DNA of 7,177 nucleotides. Origin: Planctomycetota bacterium. GTDB lineage: Bacteria; Planctomycetota; UBA1135; UBA2386. How positions within the stretch are numbered: position 1 is the first letter of the stretch; every line of letters starts with the position of its first letter. The position numbers were made by a program, and so were the translations under genes. Location of the stretch: contig CANGSN010000150.1 of NCBI GenBank assembly GCA_947455805.1, positions 1-7,177 on the forward strand, written 5' to 3'. Below are positions 1 to 6,724 of the stretch, piece by piece. The notes below the pieces were generated by a model. The model was not told the DNA's origin and made no database searches. It worked only from the letters and a program-made list of their open reading frames with translations.

Positions 1-1625
1 ATCGCCTGCAGCACGTCGCGGTAGATCGCCTCCTCGAACTCGCGCAGCAGCGGGTGGTCGGGCAGTTCGATCTGCGGCGCGCGCACCGTCGAGCTGCCGG
101 CCGGCGCGCCGAGCGCGCGCAGCAGGCGGAACGGCTGCGGGCCGGCACCGCTGTCGTGCAGCAGCAGGTTGAAGCTGTCGGCGTCGGTGTGCTCGCCGAA
201 GCAGACGAACAGGCCGCGGCCGGCCTGCAGCGCCTCGACCAGCGCTGCGGCGGCGCGGTTGTTCAGGCGCTCGACGTCCGCCAGCACCACGACGTCGTGG
301 TTCTTCGGCGTGCACTGGCCGCCGAGCAGCGCCACGGTGTCGACGGTCTCGACCGCGAACGTCGGCAGTGCCGTCGGGTCCGGATCGAGCACCGACTGGA
401 ACACGGTGCGGTAGGCGAGCAGCGGGTCGCCGTTCGCCTCGCCGTCGACCAGCAGCACGCGGATGCGTTCGCGCACGTCGACGACCAGGAAGCGCTCGTC
501 GTCGGCGGCGAGCACGTCGTTGGTCAGGCTGGCGCGCACGCGGCGCTTGCCGGGCTCGCGGAAGCTCAGCTGGAAGTCCGCTTCGCCTTCGCCGCCGGCC
601 GGCACCGCGACCAGCTTGCGCATCGGTTCGGCGCCGTCGACGTCGAGCGTGACCTCGACGTTCTGCGCCGCCTGGCCGCGGTTCCTGATGGTGGCCACGA
701 CTTCGACGGCACTGCGCAGAACGGCGGCCGGCTGGCTGATCCGCAGGTCGGTGAGCTGCACGTTGTCGACGCTGCCGCCGGTCTTGCCGCTGGCGAACGG
801 ACCGACGTCGATCCAGTGCACCTGCGTGCCGGGGCGCTTCTGCAACCGTTCGACGTGGTCGCGCAGCGTGTCGGCGAGGTCGTTGGCGGGAGGCGCCGCA
901 TCGCTCGTCGCCGCGGCACCTGCCGCCGGGTTCGGCAGTGCTGGTGCGGTGGGCGGCTTCGGCTTGTCGCCGCCCGCCGGCGTCTGCAGCGCCGCACCGA
1001 GGGCGTGCTGCTGCTGGTCGCTGAACACGTAGACCTGCACTTCCGGGTCGTTGGTTTCTTCGACCGCGTCGACGACCTGGCGCAGCGCCTCGCCGAGATC
1101 GCCGCCGGCGTCCTCCGGCTTCTGCATCTGCAGCCACTGGTTGCGCGCCGTCTGCAGTGCCAGGTCGCCGCGGGCGAGGAAGCGCGGGCGCGTGCCGGCC
1201 AGCACCAGTGTCACCTTGTCGTTGCGTTCGGTGCTCGCTTCGAAGCCGTCGAGCAGGCGGCCGACCAGCGTGCGCGCCTTGTCGAACGGGCTCTGCCCGC
1301 CGTCCTGGCGCATGCCCATGCTGTAGCTGCCGTCGACCAGCACGACGTGGTGCACGACGACCGAGCCGCCGAGCAGGCCGGCGGCCGCCTGCAGCACGGG
1401 CCGCGCGATGGCGAGCGCCAGCACGATCGGCACGAGGCAGCGCAGCAGCAGCAGCAGCAGGTTCTCGTTGCGCAGGCGGTTGCGCTGCTTCTGGTAGGCG
1501 CGGAGCAGGAACTCCATCGCCGCCCACGGCCGCTTCTTGTGGCGCTGGCGGTTGAGCAGGTGGATGACCAGCGGCACCGCGAACAGCAGCGCGCCGGCCA
1601 GCAGGGCGGGATTCAGGAACTGCAC
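1..1625 (-). CDS. BatA-like membrane protein with VWA domain (C-terminus beyond window)
   Basis: This is the first 541 residues of a membrane-anchored VWA protein; the gene continues past the left edge. The start is GTG at 1625-1623, preceded by GAGGAG at suitable spacing and 10 bp after the DUF58 stop, so the two are probably cotranslated. The N-terminus matches the BatA/aerotolerance-regulator N-terminal type: a hydrophobic helix at about 5-24 followed by 'LLNRQRHKKRPW', then a second membrane helix at about 56-78 that includes six leucines in a row. A VWA domain follows, with a DxSxS metal site (DGSYS, 98-102), 'VYVFSD' (198-203) and a last strand 'VHWIDVG' (269-275). A Pro/Ala-rich insert (about 214-248) interrupts it. 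Residues 285-385 look like a CARDB/Ig-type beta domain. From about 388 there is a Rossmann-like region ('RIRVLLVDGEANGD', 'HDVVVLADVERLN', 'GLFVCFGE') resembling the glutamine-amidotransferase-like domain common at the end of such planctomycete proteins. The family assignment is firm; the substrate is unknown. Confidence 0.88.
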   Translation of the reverse strand, partial: MQFLNPALLAGALLFAVPLVIHLLNRQRHKKRPWAAMEFLLRAYQKQRNRLRNENLLLLLLRCLVPIVLALAIARPVLQAAAGLLGGSVVVHHVVLVDGSYSMGMRQDGGQSPFDKARTLVGRLLDGFEASTERNDKVTLVLAGTRPRFLARGDLALQTARNQWLQMQKPEDAGGDLGEALRQVVDAVEETNDPEVQVYVFSDQQQHALGAALQTPAGGDKPKPPTAPALPNPAAGAAATSDAAPPANDLADTLRDHVERLQKRPGTQVHWIDVGPFASGKTGGSVDNVQLTDLRISQPAAVLRSAVEVVATIRNRGQAAQNVEVTLDVDGAEPMRKLVAVPAGGEGEADFQLSFREPGKRRVRASLTNDVLAADDERFLVVDVRERIRVLLVDGEANGDPLLAYRTVFQSVLDPDPTALPTFAVETVDTVALLGGQCTPKNHDVVVLADVERLNNRAAAALVEALQAGRGLFVCFGEHTDADSFNLLLHDSGAGPQPFRLLRALGAPAGSSTVRAPQIELPDHPLLREFEEAIYRDVLQA

Positions 1626-1635
1626 GCGGGGCTCC

Positions 1636-2550
1636 TCACTTGCGGCGCTTGGCCCGCGCGGCTCGCGCGCTCAGATAGCTGGTCAGGATGACGTCGAGCG
1701 GGGCGCTGTTGACGACGCGCACGTAGTCGATCCGCTGGCCCAGGCACCCCTTGCGGATCTGTTCGGCGAAGCCCTCGATCTCGGCGAGGTAGGCGTCGCG
1801 CAGCGACTTCGGGTCGCACAGCAGCTCGGGCAGCTGCTCCATGCCCTGGAACAGCGTCATGCGTTCGAACGGGAACTCGACCTCGTCGCGGTCGAGCACG
1901 TGGAAGACGACGATGTCGTGGCCGCGCGAGGCGATCTCGCGCAGGCCCTTCAGCACCTCGTCGGGCGCGTCGAACAGGTCGCTGAAGATCATCACCATGC
2001 CGCGCTGGCGCAGCTGGCTCGCCAGTTCGTGCAGCACGCCGCCGACCTTGGTCTTCTGCTGCCGCGTCTTCGCCGCCTCGAGTGCTGCGAAGAGGTTGCC
2101 GAGGCTGGCGCGCGTGTTCGACGGCGGCACCTGCTTGGCGACCTTCTCGTCGAACAGCGAGAGGCCGACGGCGTCGGCCTGCTGCTGGATCATGTAGGCG
2201 AGCGACGCGCAGGCGGTGGCGCCGTAGTCGAACTTGCTCATGCCGCCGTCGTGCGCGTAGTTCATCGACTCGCTCTGGTCGAGGAACAGGTGCGCGCGCA
2301 GGTTGGTCTCCTCTTCGTACTGCTTGACGACGAAGCGGTCGGCCTTGGCGTAGATCTTCCAGTCGAGGTGGCGCAGGTCGTCGCCGGCGACGTATTCGCG
2401 GTGCTGGGCGAACTCGACCGAGAAGCCGCGGTACGGCGACTTGTGCATGCCGGTGACGAAGCCTTCGACGACGAGGCGGGCGCGCAGCTCGAGGCGGCCG
2501 ACCTTGTTCAGCACGCGCGGGTCGAGGTAGTCGGTGGGGATCTCGGTCAT
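1636..2550 (-). CDS. DUF58 family protein with VWA-like metal site
   Basis: This 304-residue protein has the usual length and architecture of the DUF58 family. The signature is seen directly: 'YVAGDDLRHLDWKIYAKADR' at 53-72, then 'VVKQYEEETN' (74-83), then a VWA-type DxSxS metal site (DQSES, 91-95) on the strand 'HLFLD'. The C-terminus 'PLDVILTSYLSARAA' is the typical DUF58 ending. There is no clear membrane helix, so it is probably cytosolic or membrane-associated through its partners. It lies 101 bp after the MoxR stop and 10 bp before the BatA-like start on the same strand. DUF58 proteins are nearly always encoded next to MoxR AAA+ ATPases and are thought to be adaptors or substrates for them; that role is family knowledge and is not shown here. 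The ATG start has no strong Shine-Dalgarno upstream, but the reading frame begins just before the conserved region, so the start is likely right. Confidence 0.93.
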   Translation of the reverse strand: MTEIPTDYLDPRVLNKVGRLELRARLVVEGFVTGMHKSPYRGFSVEFAQHREYVAGDDLRHLDWKIYAKADRFVVKQYEEETNLRAHLFLDQSESMNYAHDGGMSKFDYGATACASLAYMIQQQADAVGLSLFDEKVAKQVPPSNTRASLGNLFAALEAAKTRQQKTKVGGVLHELASQLRQRGMVMIFSDLFDAPDEVLKGLREIASRGHDIVVFHVLDRDEVEFPFERMTLFQGMEQLPELLCDPKSLRDAYLAEIEGFAEQIRKGCLGQRIDYVRVVNSAPLDVILTSYLSARAARAKRRK

Positions 2551-2616
2551 GGCGGCGGGAACTCAGCGATGCGGCGATGGGGCGGCGGCGGCGCGCCCCG
2601 GGGAGGTCGCAGGACG

Positions 2617-2634
2617 TGGCGCCATGCCGCGCCA
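2617..2634 (-). terminator. hairpin in the MoxR-DUF58 gap
   Basis: A perfect 6-bp inverted repeat (TGGCGC / GCGCCA) with a 6-nt loop lies 17 bp after the MoxR stop and about 66 bp before the DUF58 start. No T-run follows, so it is not a canonical intrinsic terminator. It could attenuate transcription or stabilise the upstream message so that MoxR is made in excess of the downstream genes. The rest of the 101-bp gap holds a GC-rich run with a CCCCGGGG palindrome and nothing else I can name. Confidence 0.3.
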
Positions 2635-2651
2635 AGCACAGCGACCTGGGA

Positions 2652-3707
<1,056 letters not shown>

Positions 3708-3740
3708 GGCGGTTTCGGGGTCTAGGCGGACGCGGCGCGG

Positions 3741-3753
3741 CACCGGACCGGTG
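3741..3753. promoter_or_regulatory. 13-bp palindrome upstream of MoxR
   Basis: CACCGGACCGGTG is a perfect 6-bp dyad around one central base, 33 bp upstream of the chosen MoxR start. Its size and position would fit an operator or a short leader hairpin. In very GC-rich DNA such dyads also occur by chance, and no convincing -10/-35 pair was recognised beside it. Confidence 0.3.
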
Positions 3754-3842
3754 GCGAGCCGAAGGAAGATGCGGGGTGGGGAGAGCGAGCCTCGGGTCCG
3801 GGCGACCGGCTGCGACTTACGCAGCAGGCGACGGCACCGTCA

Positions 3843-3864
3843 GTTCGAACCGGAACGATTCCGG
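3843..3864. promoter_or_regulatory. paired palindromes in the MoxR leader region
   Basis: Two abutting dyads lie in the 193-bp gap between the small membrane-protein gene and MoxR: GTTCGAAC (3843-3850) and CCGGAACGATTCCGG (3850-3864, a 6-bp stem with a 3-nt centre). Together they could be a regulator binding site or a processing structure. The remainder of this gap shows no gene on either strand that I can support. Confidence 0.3.
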
Positions 3865-3900
3865 ACGCAGGCCTTCGGACGGCGACGGAGACGGAGAACT

Positions 3901-4284
3901 TCACCGCGGCTCCATGCGCTCGTCGTTGCCGCGGCGGCCGGCCTCGCGCAGCGCCTCGCCGCCGGCCTCCCCGGCCGGCTTCGACTTTTGCTCCGGGTAG
4001 GCGAGGCACAGCTCGGTCGGGGTCATGCCCTGCGCGTCGATCGCCAGCAGCAGCGCCTGCAGGTCGTCGTCGACGGTCGGCCCGGCGCCGACCCGCGCCT
4101 GCGCGATCGCCTGGTCGTAGGTGCTGCGCAAGCGGTCGAGCTCCGCCTGGAGGTCGCGGAGCTCGGCGCGTTCGCGCATGGCGGGCACCGTGTTGGTGAA
4201 GAACAGCCACAGCACGAAGGCGAGACTGCCCAGCGCGACCCAGTGGGGGAACGACGACGGGGCCTCGGCTTCGGTGCGACTCAT
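3901..4284 (-). CDS. small bitopic membrane protein with coiled coil, family not recognised
   Basis: This 127-residue protein is not one I recognise. A short polar N-terminus precedes a single membrane helix at about 14-32 ('WVALGSLAFVLWLFFTNTV'). A heptad-like, charged stretch at about 36-65 ('MRERAELRDLQAELDRLR') follows, then a compact region containing 'DDDLQALLLAIDAQGMTPTE' and a hydrophilic Gly/Glu/Arg-rich tail. The topology recalls FtsB/DivIC-type proteins, but no diagnostic motif is visible and I do not assign that function. It is the first gene of the minus-strand MoxR cluster and is divergent from the thioredoxin gene. The spacing to MoxR is 193 bp, so cotranscription is possible but not certain. 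The chosen ATG is followed immediately by a sensible membrane protein; no Shine-Dalgarno is apparent. A 7-bp inverted repeat (3961-3967 with 3973-3979) lies near its 3' end. The start lies within a frame that remains open further upstream. Strand and composition fit a real gene. Confidence 0.72.
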   Translation of the reverse strand: MSRTEAEAPSSFPHWVALGSLAFVLWLFFTNTVPAMRERAELRDLQAELDRLRSTYDQAIAQARVGAGPTVDDDLQALLLAIDAQGMTPTELCLAYPEQKSKPAGEAGGEALREAGRRGNDERMEPR

Positions 4285-4372
4285 GGCGCGGCGCGGGGCG
4301 ATGCTAACGACGGTGGCAGCGGCTGGATAGTCGTCGTCGGGAATCGTGGCGGCGCCGCCGTCTTGCGACGGT

Positions 4373-4408
4373 GCGCCCGGACGATGCTGCGCGCCCGGAC
4401 GATGCTGG
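4373..4408. repeat. 18-bp tandem direct repeat in divergent spacer
   Basis: The 17-bp word GCGCCCGGACGATGCTG occurs at 4373-4389 and again at 4391-4407, giving two units of 18 bp. It lies in the 280-bp spacer (4285-4564) between the divergent small membrane-protein gene and the thioredoxin-fusion gene, about 155 bp before the latter's start. The rest of the spacer becomes less GC-rich near 4476-4515, where a promoter for the plus-strand gene would be expected, but I see no clear consensus. The repeat could be a regulator site or simple replication slippage. Confidence 0.75.
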
Positions 4409-4564
4409 GCGGCGCGATGGTGCGCGCGGCTGCGGCTGGTCGAACCACCTCGCCTCGGCGTCGCTGCCGGCGGCAGTTGTTCTCGGCCGGTACGAAAATG
4501 TTGGAGTTCCTTGGGCTACTCGCGGTCCTTCGCCACCATCACGGCCTCCCCGGACTCCTTCACG

Positions 4565-6028
4565 ATGCGACACGCTCTGATCGTTCCCCTCCTCGCCTTC
4601 GCCGCCGCCACCGCCAGCCTCGCCGCCCAGGATCCCACCAAGCAAGACCCGCCGAAGCCGGTGGCGGCCGACACCGCGGCGCCCGCCAAGCCGAACGCCA
4701 GCGAACTGCTCGGCAAGGCCCTCCGCTTCACCCAGAGCCTGCCGGCGATGCACCTGAAGGCGACGGCGCAGATGGTGTTGCCCGAGCTGCCCGAGGAGAT
4801 CGCCGCCCAGCTCGAGGGCCAGGAGCTGCCGAGCTTCGAGGTCGAGATGATCGTCGCGATGCCGAACCGCTTCGTGTTCCGCGCCGGTGAGGCCGGCATG
4901 GGCGACATCGTCTGCGACGGCAAGCAGCTGCTGCAGAGCAACGAGCGATTCGAGCTCTACTCGCTGGCCGACGCCCCGAAGGACGTCCACGCCTTCCTCG
5001 GCAGCAAGCGCGGCATGTTCGGCCTGCCCGGCGAAGCCAACCTGCGGCAACTGCTGGCGCCGGCCGGCGCCAAGAAGGCCTTGCTCGATGCCAAGACGGT
5101 CGAACTGGTCGGCGATGGCAAGGTCGCCGGCAAGGACGCCTGGCAGCTGGCGATCAAGGACGAGGGCCTCGCCTGCGAGCTGTGGGTCATGAAGGGCGAC
5201 GAGCCGTGGGTGCTGCGCCACAAGCCGGCGCGCCAGAAGCTCGACATGGAGGCGCTGATGAACGGCGGCGAAGCGGAGGAAGGCGAAGAGGGCGAAGACG
5301 GCCCCAAGGGCATCTCGATCGAGCCGAGCATCGAGCTCGAGTTCACCAGCTGCAGCAAGGATGTCGCCAAGGACGCGTTCGCGGTCGAGCCGCCGAAGGG
5401 CGCGACCAAGGTCGACGACCTGGAGAAGGCCGTGATGGAGCGCTTCCAGGAAGAGATGGGCGGCATGATGGACGAGGCCGGCGAAGACGGCGCCGACGAG
5501 GGCGAAGAGGCTCACGGCAAGCCGCACGCGTCGGTCGGCAAGCCCGCCCCCGACGTCGAGTTCGCGATGCTCGACGGCAGCAAGCAGAAGCTCGCCGACC
5601 TGAAGGGCAAGGTCGTCGTGCTCGACTTCTGGGCGACGTGGTGCGGCCCGTGCGTGAAGGGCCTGCCGAAGGTCAGCGAGGTGACGAAGAAGCTCGCCGA
5701 CCAGGGCGTCGTATTCGTCGCCTGCAACCTCGCCGAGGACAAGGCGACGGTCGAGGCGTTCCTGCAGAAGAAGCAGCTGTCGATCGCGGTCGCGCTGTGC
5801 GATCAGGAGCTCGGCGGCAAGTTCGGCGTCGGCGGCATCCCGCACACCGTCGTGATCGGCACCGACGGCCTGGTCAAGAAGGTGCACGTCGGCTTCGGCC
5901 CGGGCGGCGAGAAGCAGCTCGAGAAGGACATCCTCGAGGTGCTCGGCAAGCCGGCCGCCGAGGAGAAGAAGGACGAGAAGAAGGAAGAAGCGAAGGAAGA
6001 GAAGAAGGCCGACGCCGGCGGCAAGTGA
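4565..6028 (+). CDS. exported LolA-like/DUF2092-type domain fused to TlpA-like thioredoxin
   Basis: This 487-residue protein begins with a Sec signal peptide (MRHALIVPLLAFAAATASLA, cleavage near residue 20-21), so it acts outside the cytoplasm. Residues about 35-285 resemble LolA/DUF2092-type lipoprotein-binding folds: 'LLGKALRFTQSLPAMHLKAT', 'MPNRFVFRAG', 'DIVCDGKQLLQSNERFELY' and 'WQLAIKDEGLACELWV'. Two acidic Gly/Glu linkers (233-247 and about 303-317) flank the end of this part. From 321 comes a TlpA/redoxin domain: 'VGKPAPDVEFAMLDG', 'LKGKVVVLDFWATWCGPC' with active-site Cys360 and Cys363, and the cis-proline loop 'GGIPHT' (Pro426). The C-terminus (465-487) is a Lys/Glu-rich tail. The thioredoxin half should carry out thiol-disulfide exchange; the role of the N-terminal half is unknown and substrate binding is only a guess. 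The frame is open 73 codons further upstream, but that stretch is Cys/Arg-rich and would bury the signal peptide, so I start at ATG 4565. The gene stands alone on the plus strand. Confidence 0.9.
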   Translation: MRHALIVPLLAFAAATASLAAQDPTKQDPPKPVAADTAAPAKPNASELLGKALRFTQSLPAMHLKATAQMVLPELPEEIAAQLEGQELPSFEVEMIVAMPNRFVFRAGEAGMGDIVCDGKQLLQSNERFELYSLADAPKDVHAFLGSKRGMFGLPGEANLRQLLAPAGAKKALLDAKTVELVGDGKVAGKDAWQLAIKDEGLACELWVMKGDEPWVLRHKPARQKLDMEALMNGGEAEEGEEGEDGPKGISIEPSIELEFTSCSKDVAKDAFAVEPPKGATKVDDLEKAVMERFQEEMGGMMDEAGEDGADEGEEAHGKPHASVGKPAPDVEFAMLDGSKQKLADLKGKVVVLDFWATWCGPCVKGLPKVSEVTKKLADQGVVFVACNLAEDKATVEAFLQKKQLSIAVALCDQELGGKFGVGGIPHTVVIGTDGLVKKVHVGFGPGGEKQLEKDILEVLGKPAAEEKKDEKKEEAKEEKKADAGGK

Positions 6029-6036
6029 ACCGCCGG
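6015..6036 (+). terminator. hairpin spanning the stop of the thioredoxin-fusion gene
   Basis: CCGGCGG (6015-6021) pairs perfectly with CCGCCGG (6030-6036) across an 8-nt loop that contains the TGA stop; a G-U pair can extend the stem. No T-run follows, so it is a terminator-like structure and not a classic intrinsic terminator. It lies at the junction of convergent genes, where termination is expected. Confidence 0.4.
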
Positions 6037-6048
6037 TCGCTCGCTCGC

Positions 6049-6067
6049 TGACGTCGCCTGTGCGTCA
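6049..6067 (-). terminator. hairpin at the end of the AbiEii-type gene
   Basis: TGACG (6049-6053) and CGTCA (6063-6067) form a 5-bp stem that includes the stop codon of the AbiEii-type gene, with a 9-nt loop. Weak and without a T-run. Together with the neighbouring hairpin of the convergent gene it may form a bidirectional stop region in the 36-bp gap. Confidence 0.25.
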
Positions 6068-6724
6068 GGGGCGGGCCGCTGCCGCGATGCGGACGGCGAG
6101 CTCGCGGCGGAACGCGTCGAGATCGCGCCGCTGCGGCTCGCCAAGACCGAGCTGGGTCGCTTGGCGCTCGAGCGGGAAGCCATCGAGCAGGTGCGCGACC
6201 ATCAGGGGCGAGAATCCGCCGTCCTTGCGCCCGGCGACCGTCAGCGCGTCCCCGAGGTCCAATCCCGTGGCGAGCAACGCCCGGATGTCGACGAGGTCGC
6301 GCAGCTCGGCGCGGTGCAAAAGGCAACCGAGCTTGTTGGCTAGGATCTCAGCAGGCGCATCGAGCTGGATCGAGCGGTCGCCGATGCGAACGGTGACCGG
6401 GGCATGCGCGTTGGCAACGGGCTCGGCGACCAGATCCACGACCACGACATCGCCGCCCCGGCTGACACGGAGGCGTTGGAAGGCAGGGGATCGCTGCAGG
6501 ACTTCGACCTGCATGCCGGCGGCGGCGAGCAGCGCCCGGCACTCGTCCCCTTCGGTCGTCAGCGCGGATCGTCCATGCCAGAACAGGTCCAGATCGCGCG
6601 TCGCACGGTGCAAGAGGTGGAACCCGGCGAGTGCGCCTCCTCCGGTCAGGGTCCAAGGCGGCTGCACGGCCGCGAGGACCCGTAGCGTTTCTCGTTGCAG
6701 GGCTGAGAGCCCGTGGTCGCTCAT
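6065..6724 (-). CDS. AbiEii/AbiGii-type nucleotidyltransferase (putative toxin)
   Basis: This 219-residue protein belongs to the AbiEii nucleotidyltransferase family (DNA polymerase beta-like fold), known as the toxin of AbiE phage-abortive systems and of MenT-like toxins that modify tRNA. The catalytic motifs are present: 'TGGGALAGFHLLHRATRDLD' at 27-46 gives the GG loop and the metal-binding DxD (Asp44, Asp46), a third acidic residue lies in 'VVVVDLVAE' (Asp97), and the downstream motif 'ANKLGCLLHRAELRDLVDI' (129-147) has Lys131, Arg138, Arg142, Asp143 and Asp146. It therefore looks active. The ATG start overlaps the stop of the upstream 98-residue gene by ATGA, indicating translational coupling; a GTG 15 bp earlier is in frame but less likely. 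No AbiEi-like winged-helix antitoxin gene is adjacent. Codon choice is looser than in the MoxR gene (CTA, TCA, CGA, GGA, CGT occur), suggesting acquisition. Cytosolic. The family is well supported; the substrate and toxicity are inferred. Confidence 0.9.
   Translation of the reverse strand: MSDHGLSALQRETLRVLAAVQPPWTLTGGGALAGFHLLHRATRDLDLFWHGRSALTTEGDECRALLAAAGMQVEVLQRSPAFQRLRVSRGGDVVVVDLVAEPVANAHAPVTVRIGDRSIQLDAPAEILANKLGCLLHRAELRDLVDIRALLATGLDLGDALTVAGRKDGGFSPLMVAHLLDGFPLERQATQLGLGEPQRRDLDAFRRELAVRIAAAARP

Noticed and set aside
1442..1460. (GCA)n run considered as part of a repeat array
   Set aside because: It is a single short microsatellite within a leucine-rich membrane helix; there are no spacers or further copies, so it is not an array.
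54..1691. Long plus-strand open frame of 545 residues opposite the BatA-like gene
   Set aside because: Its product is a compositionally odd Arg/Ala/Gln/Val-rich chain without domains. The minus strand encodes a recognisable BatA/VWA protein over the same bases, so this is an antisense shadow of GC-rich codons.
3708..3743. GTG start 36 bp upstream for MoxR
   Set aside because: The 12 added residues lie outside the MoxR family and no ribosome site supports it; ATG at 3707 is preferred.
4346..4564. Upstream extension of the thioredoxin-fusion gene by 73 codons
   Set aside because: The added residues are Cys/Arg/Pro-rich, include the tandem repeat and would place the signal peptide in the middle of the chain.
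4498..4890. ATG at 4498 opening a hydrophobic start ('MLEFLGLLAVL') in another frame
   Set aside because: The frame runs on into an Arg-rich sequence overlapping the start of the thioredoxin-fusion gene; no domain and no sensible gene end.
4304..5887. Minus-strand frame of 527 residues opposite the thioredoxin-fusion gene
   Set aside because: It is rich in Leu, Arg, Ala and His with no domain, while the plus strand gives a signal peptide and a CGPC thioredoxin.
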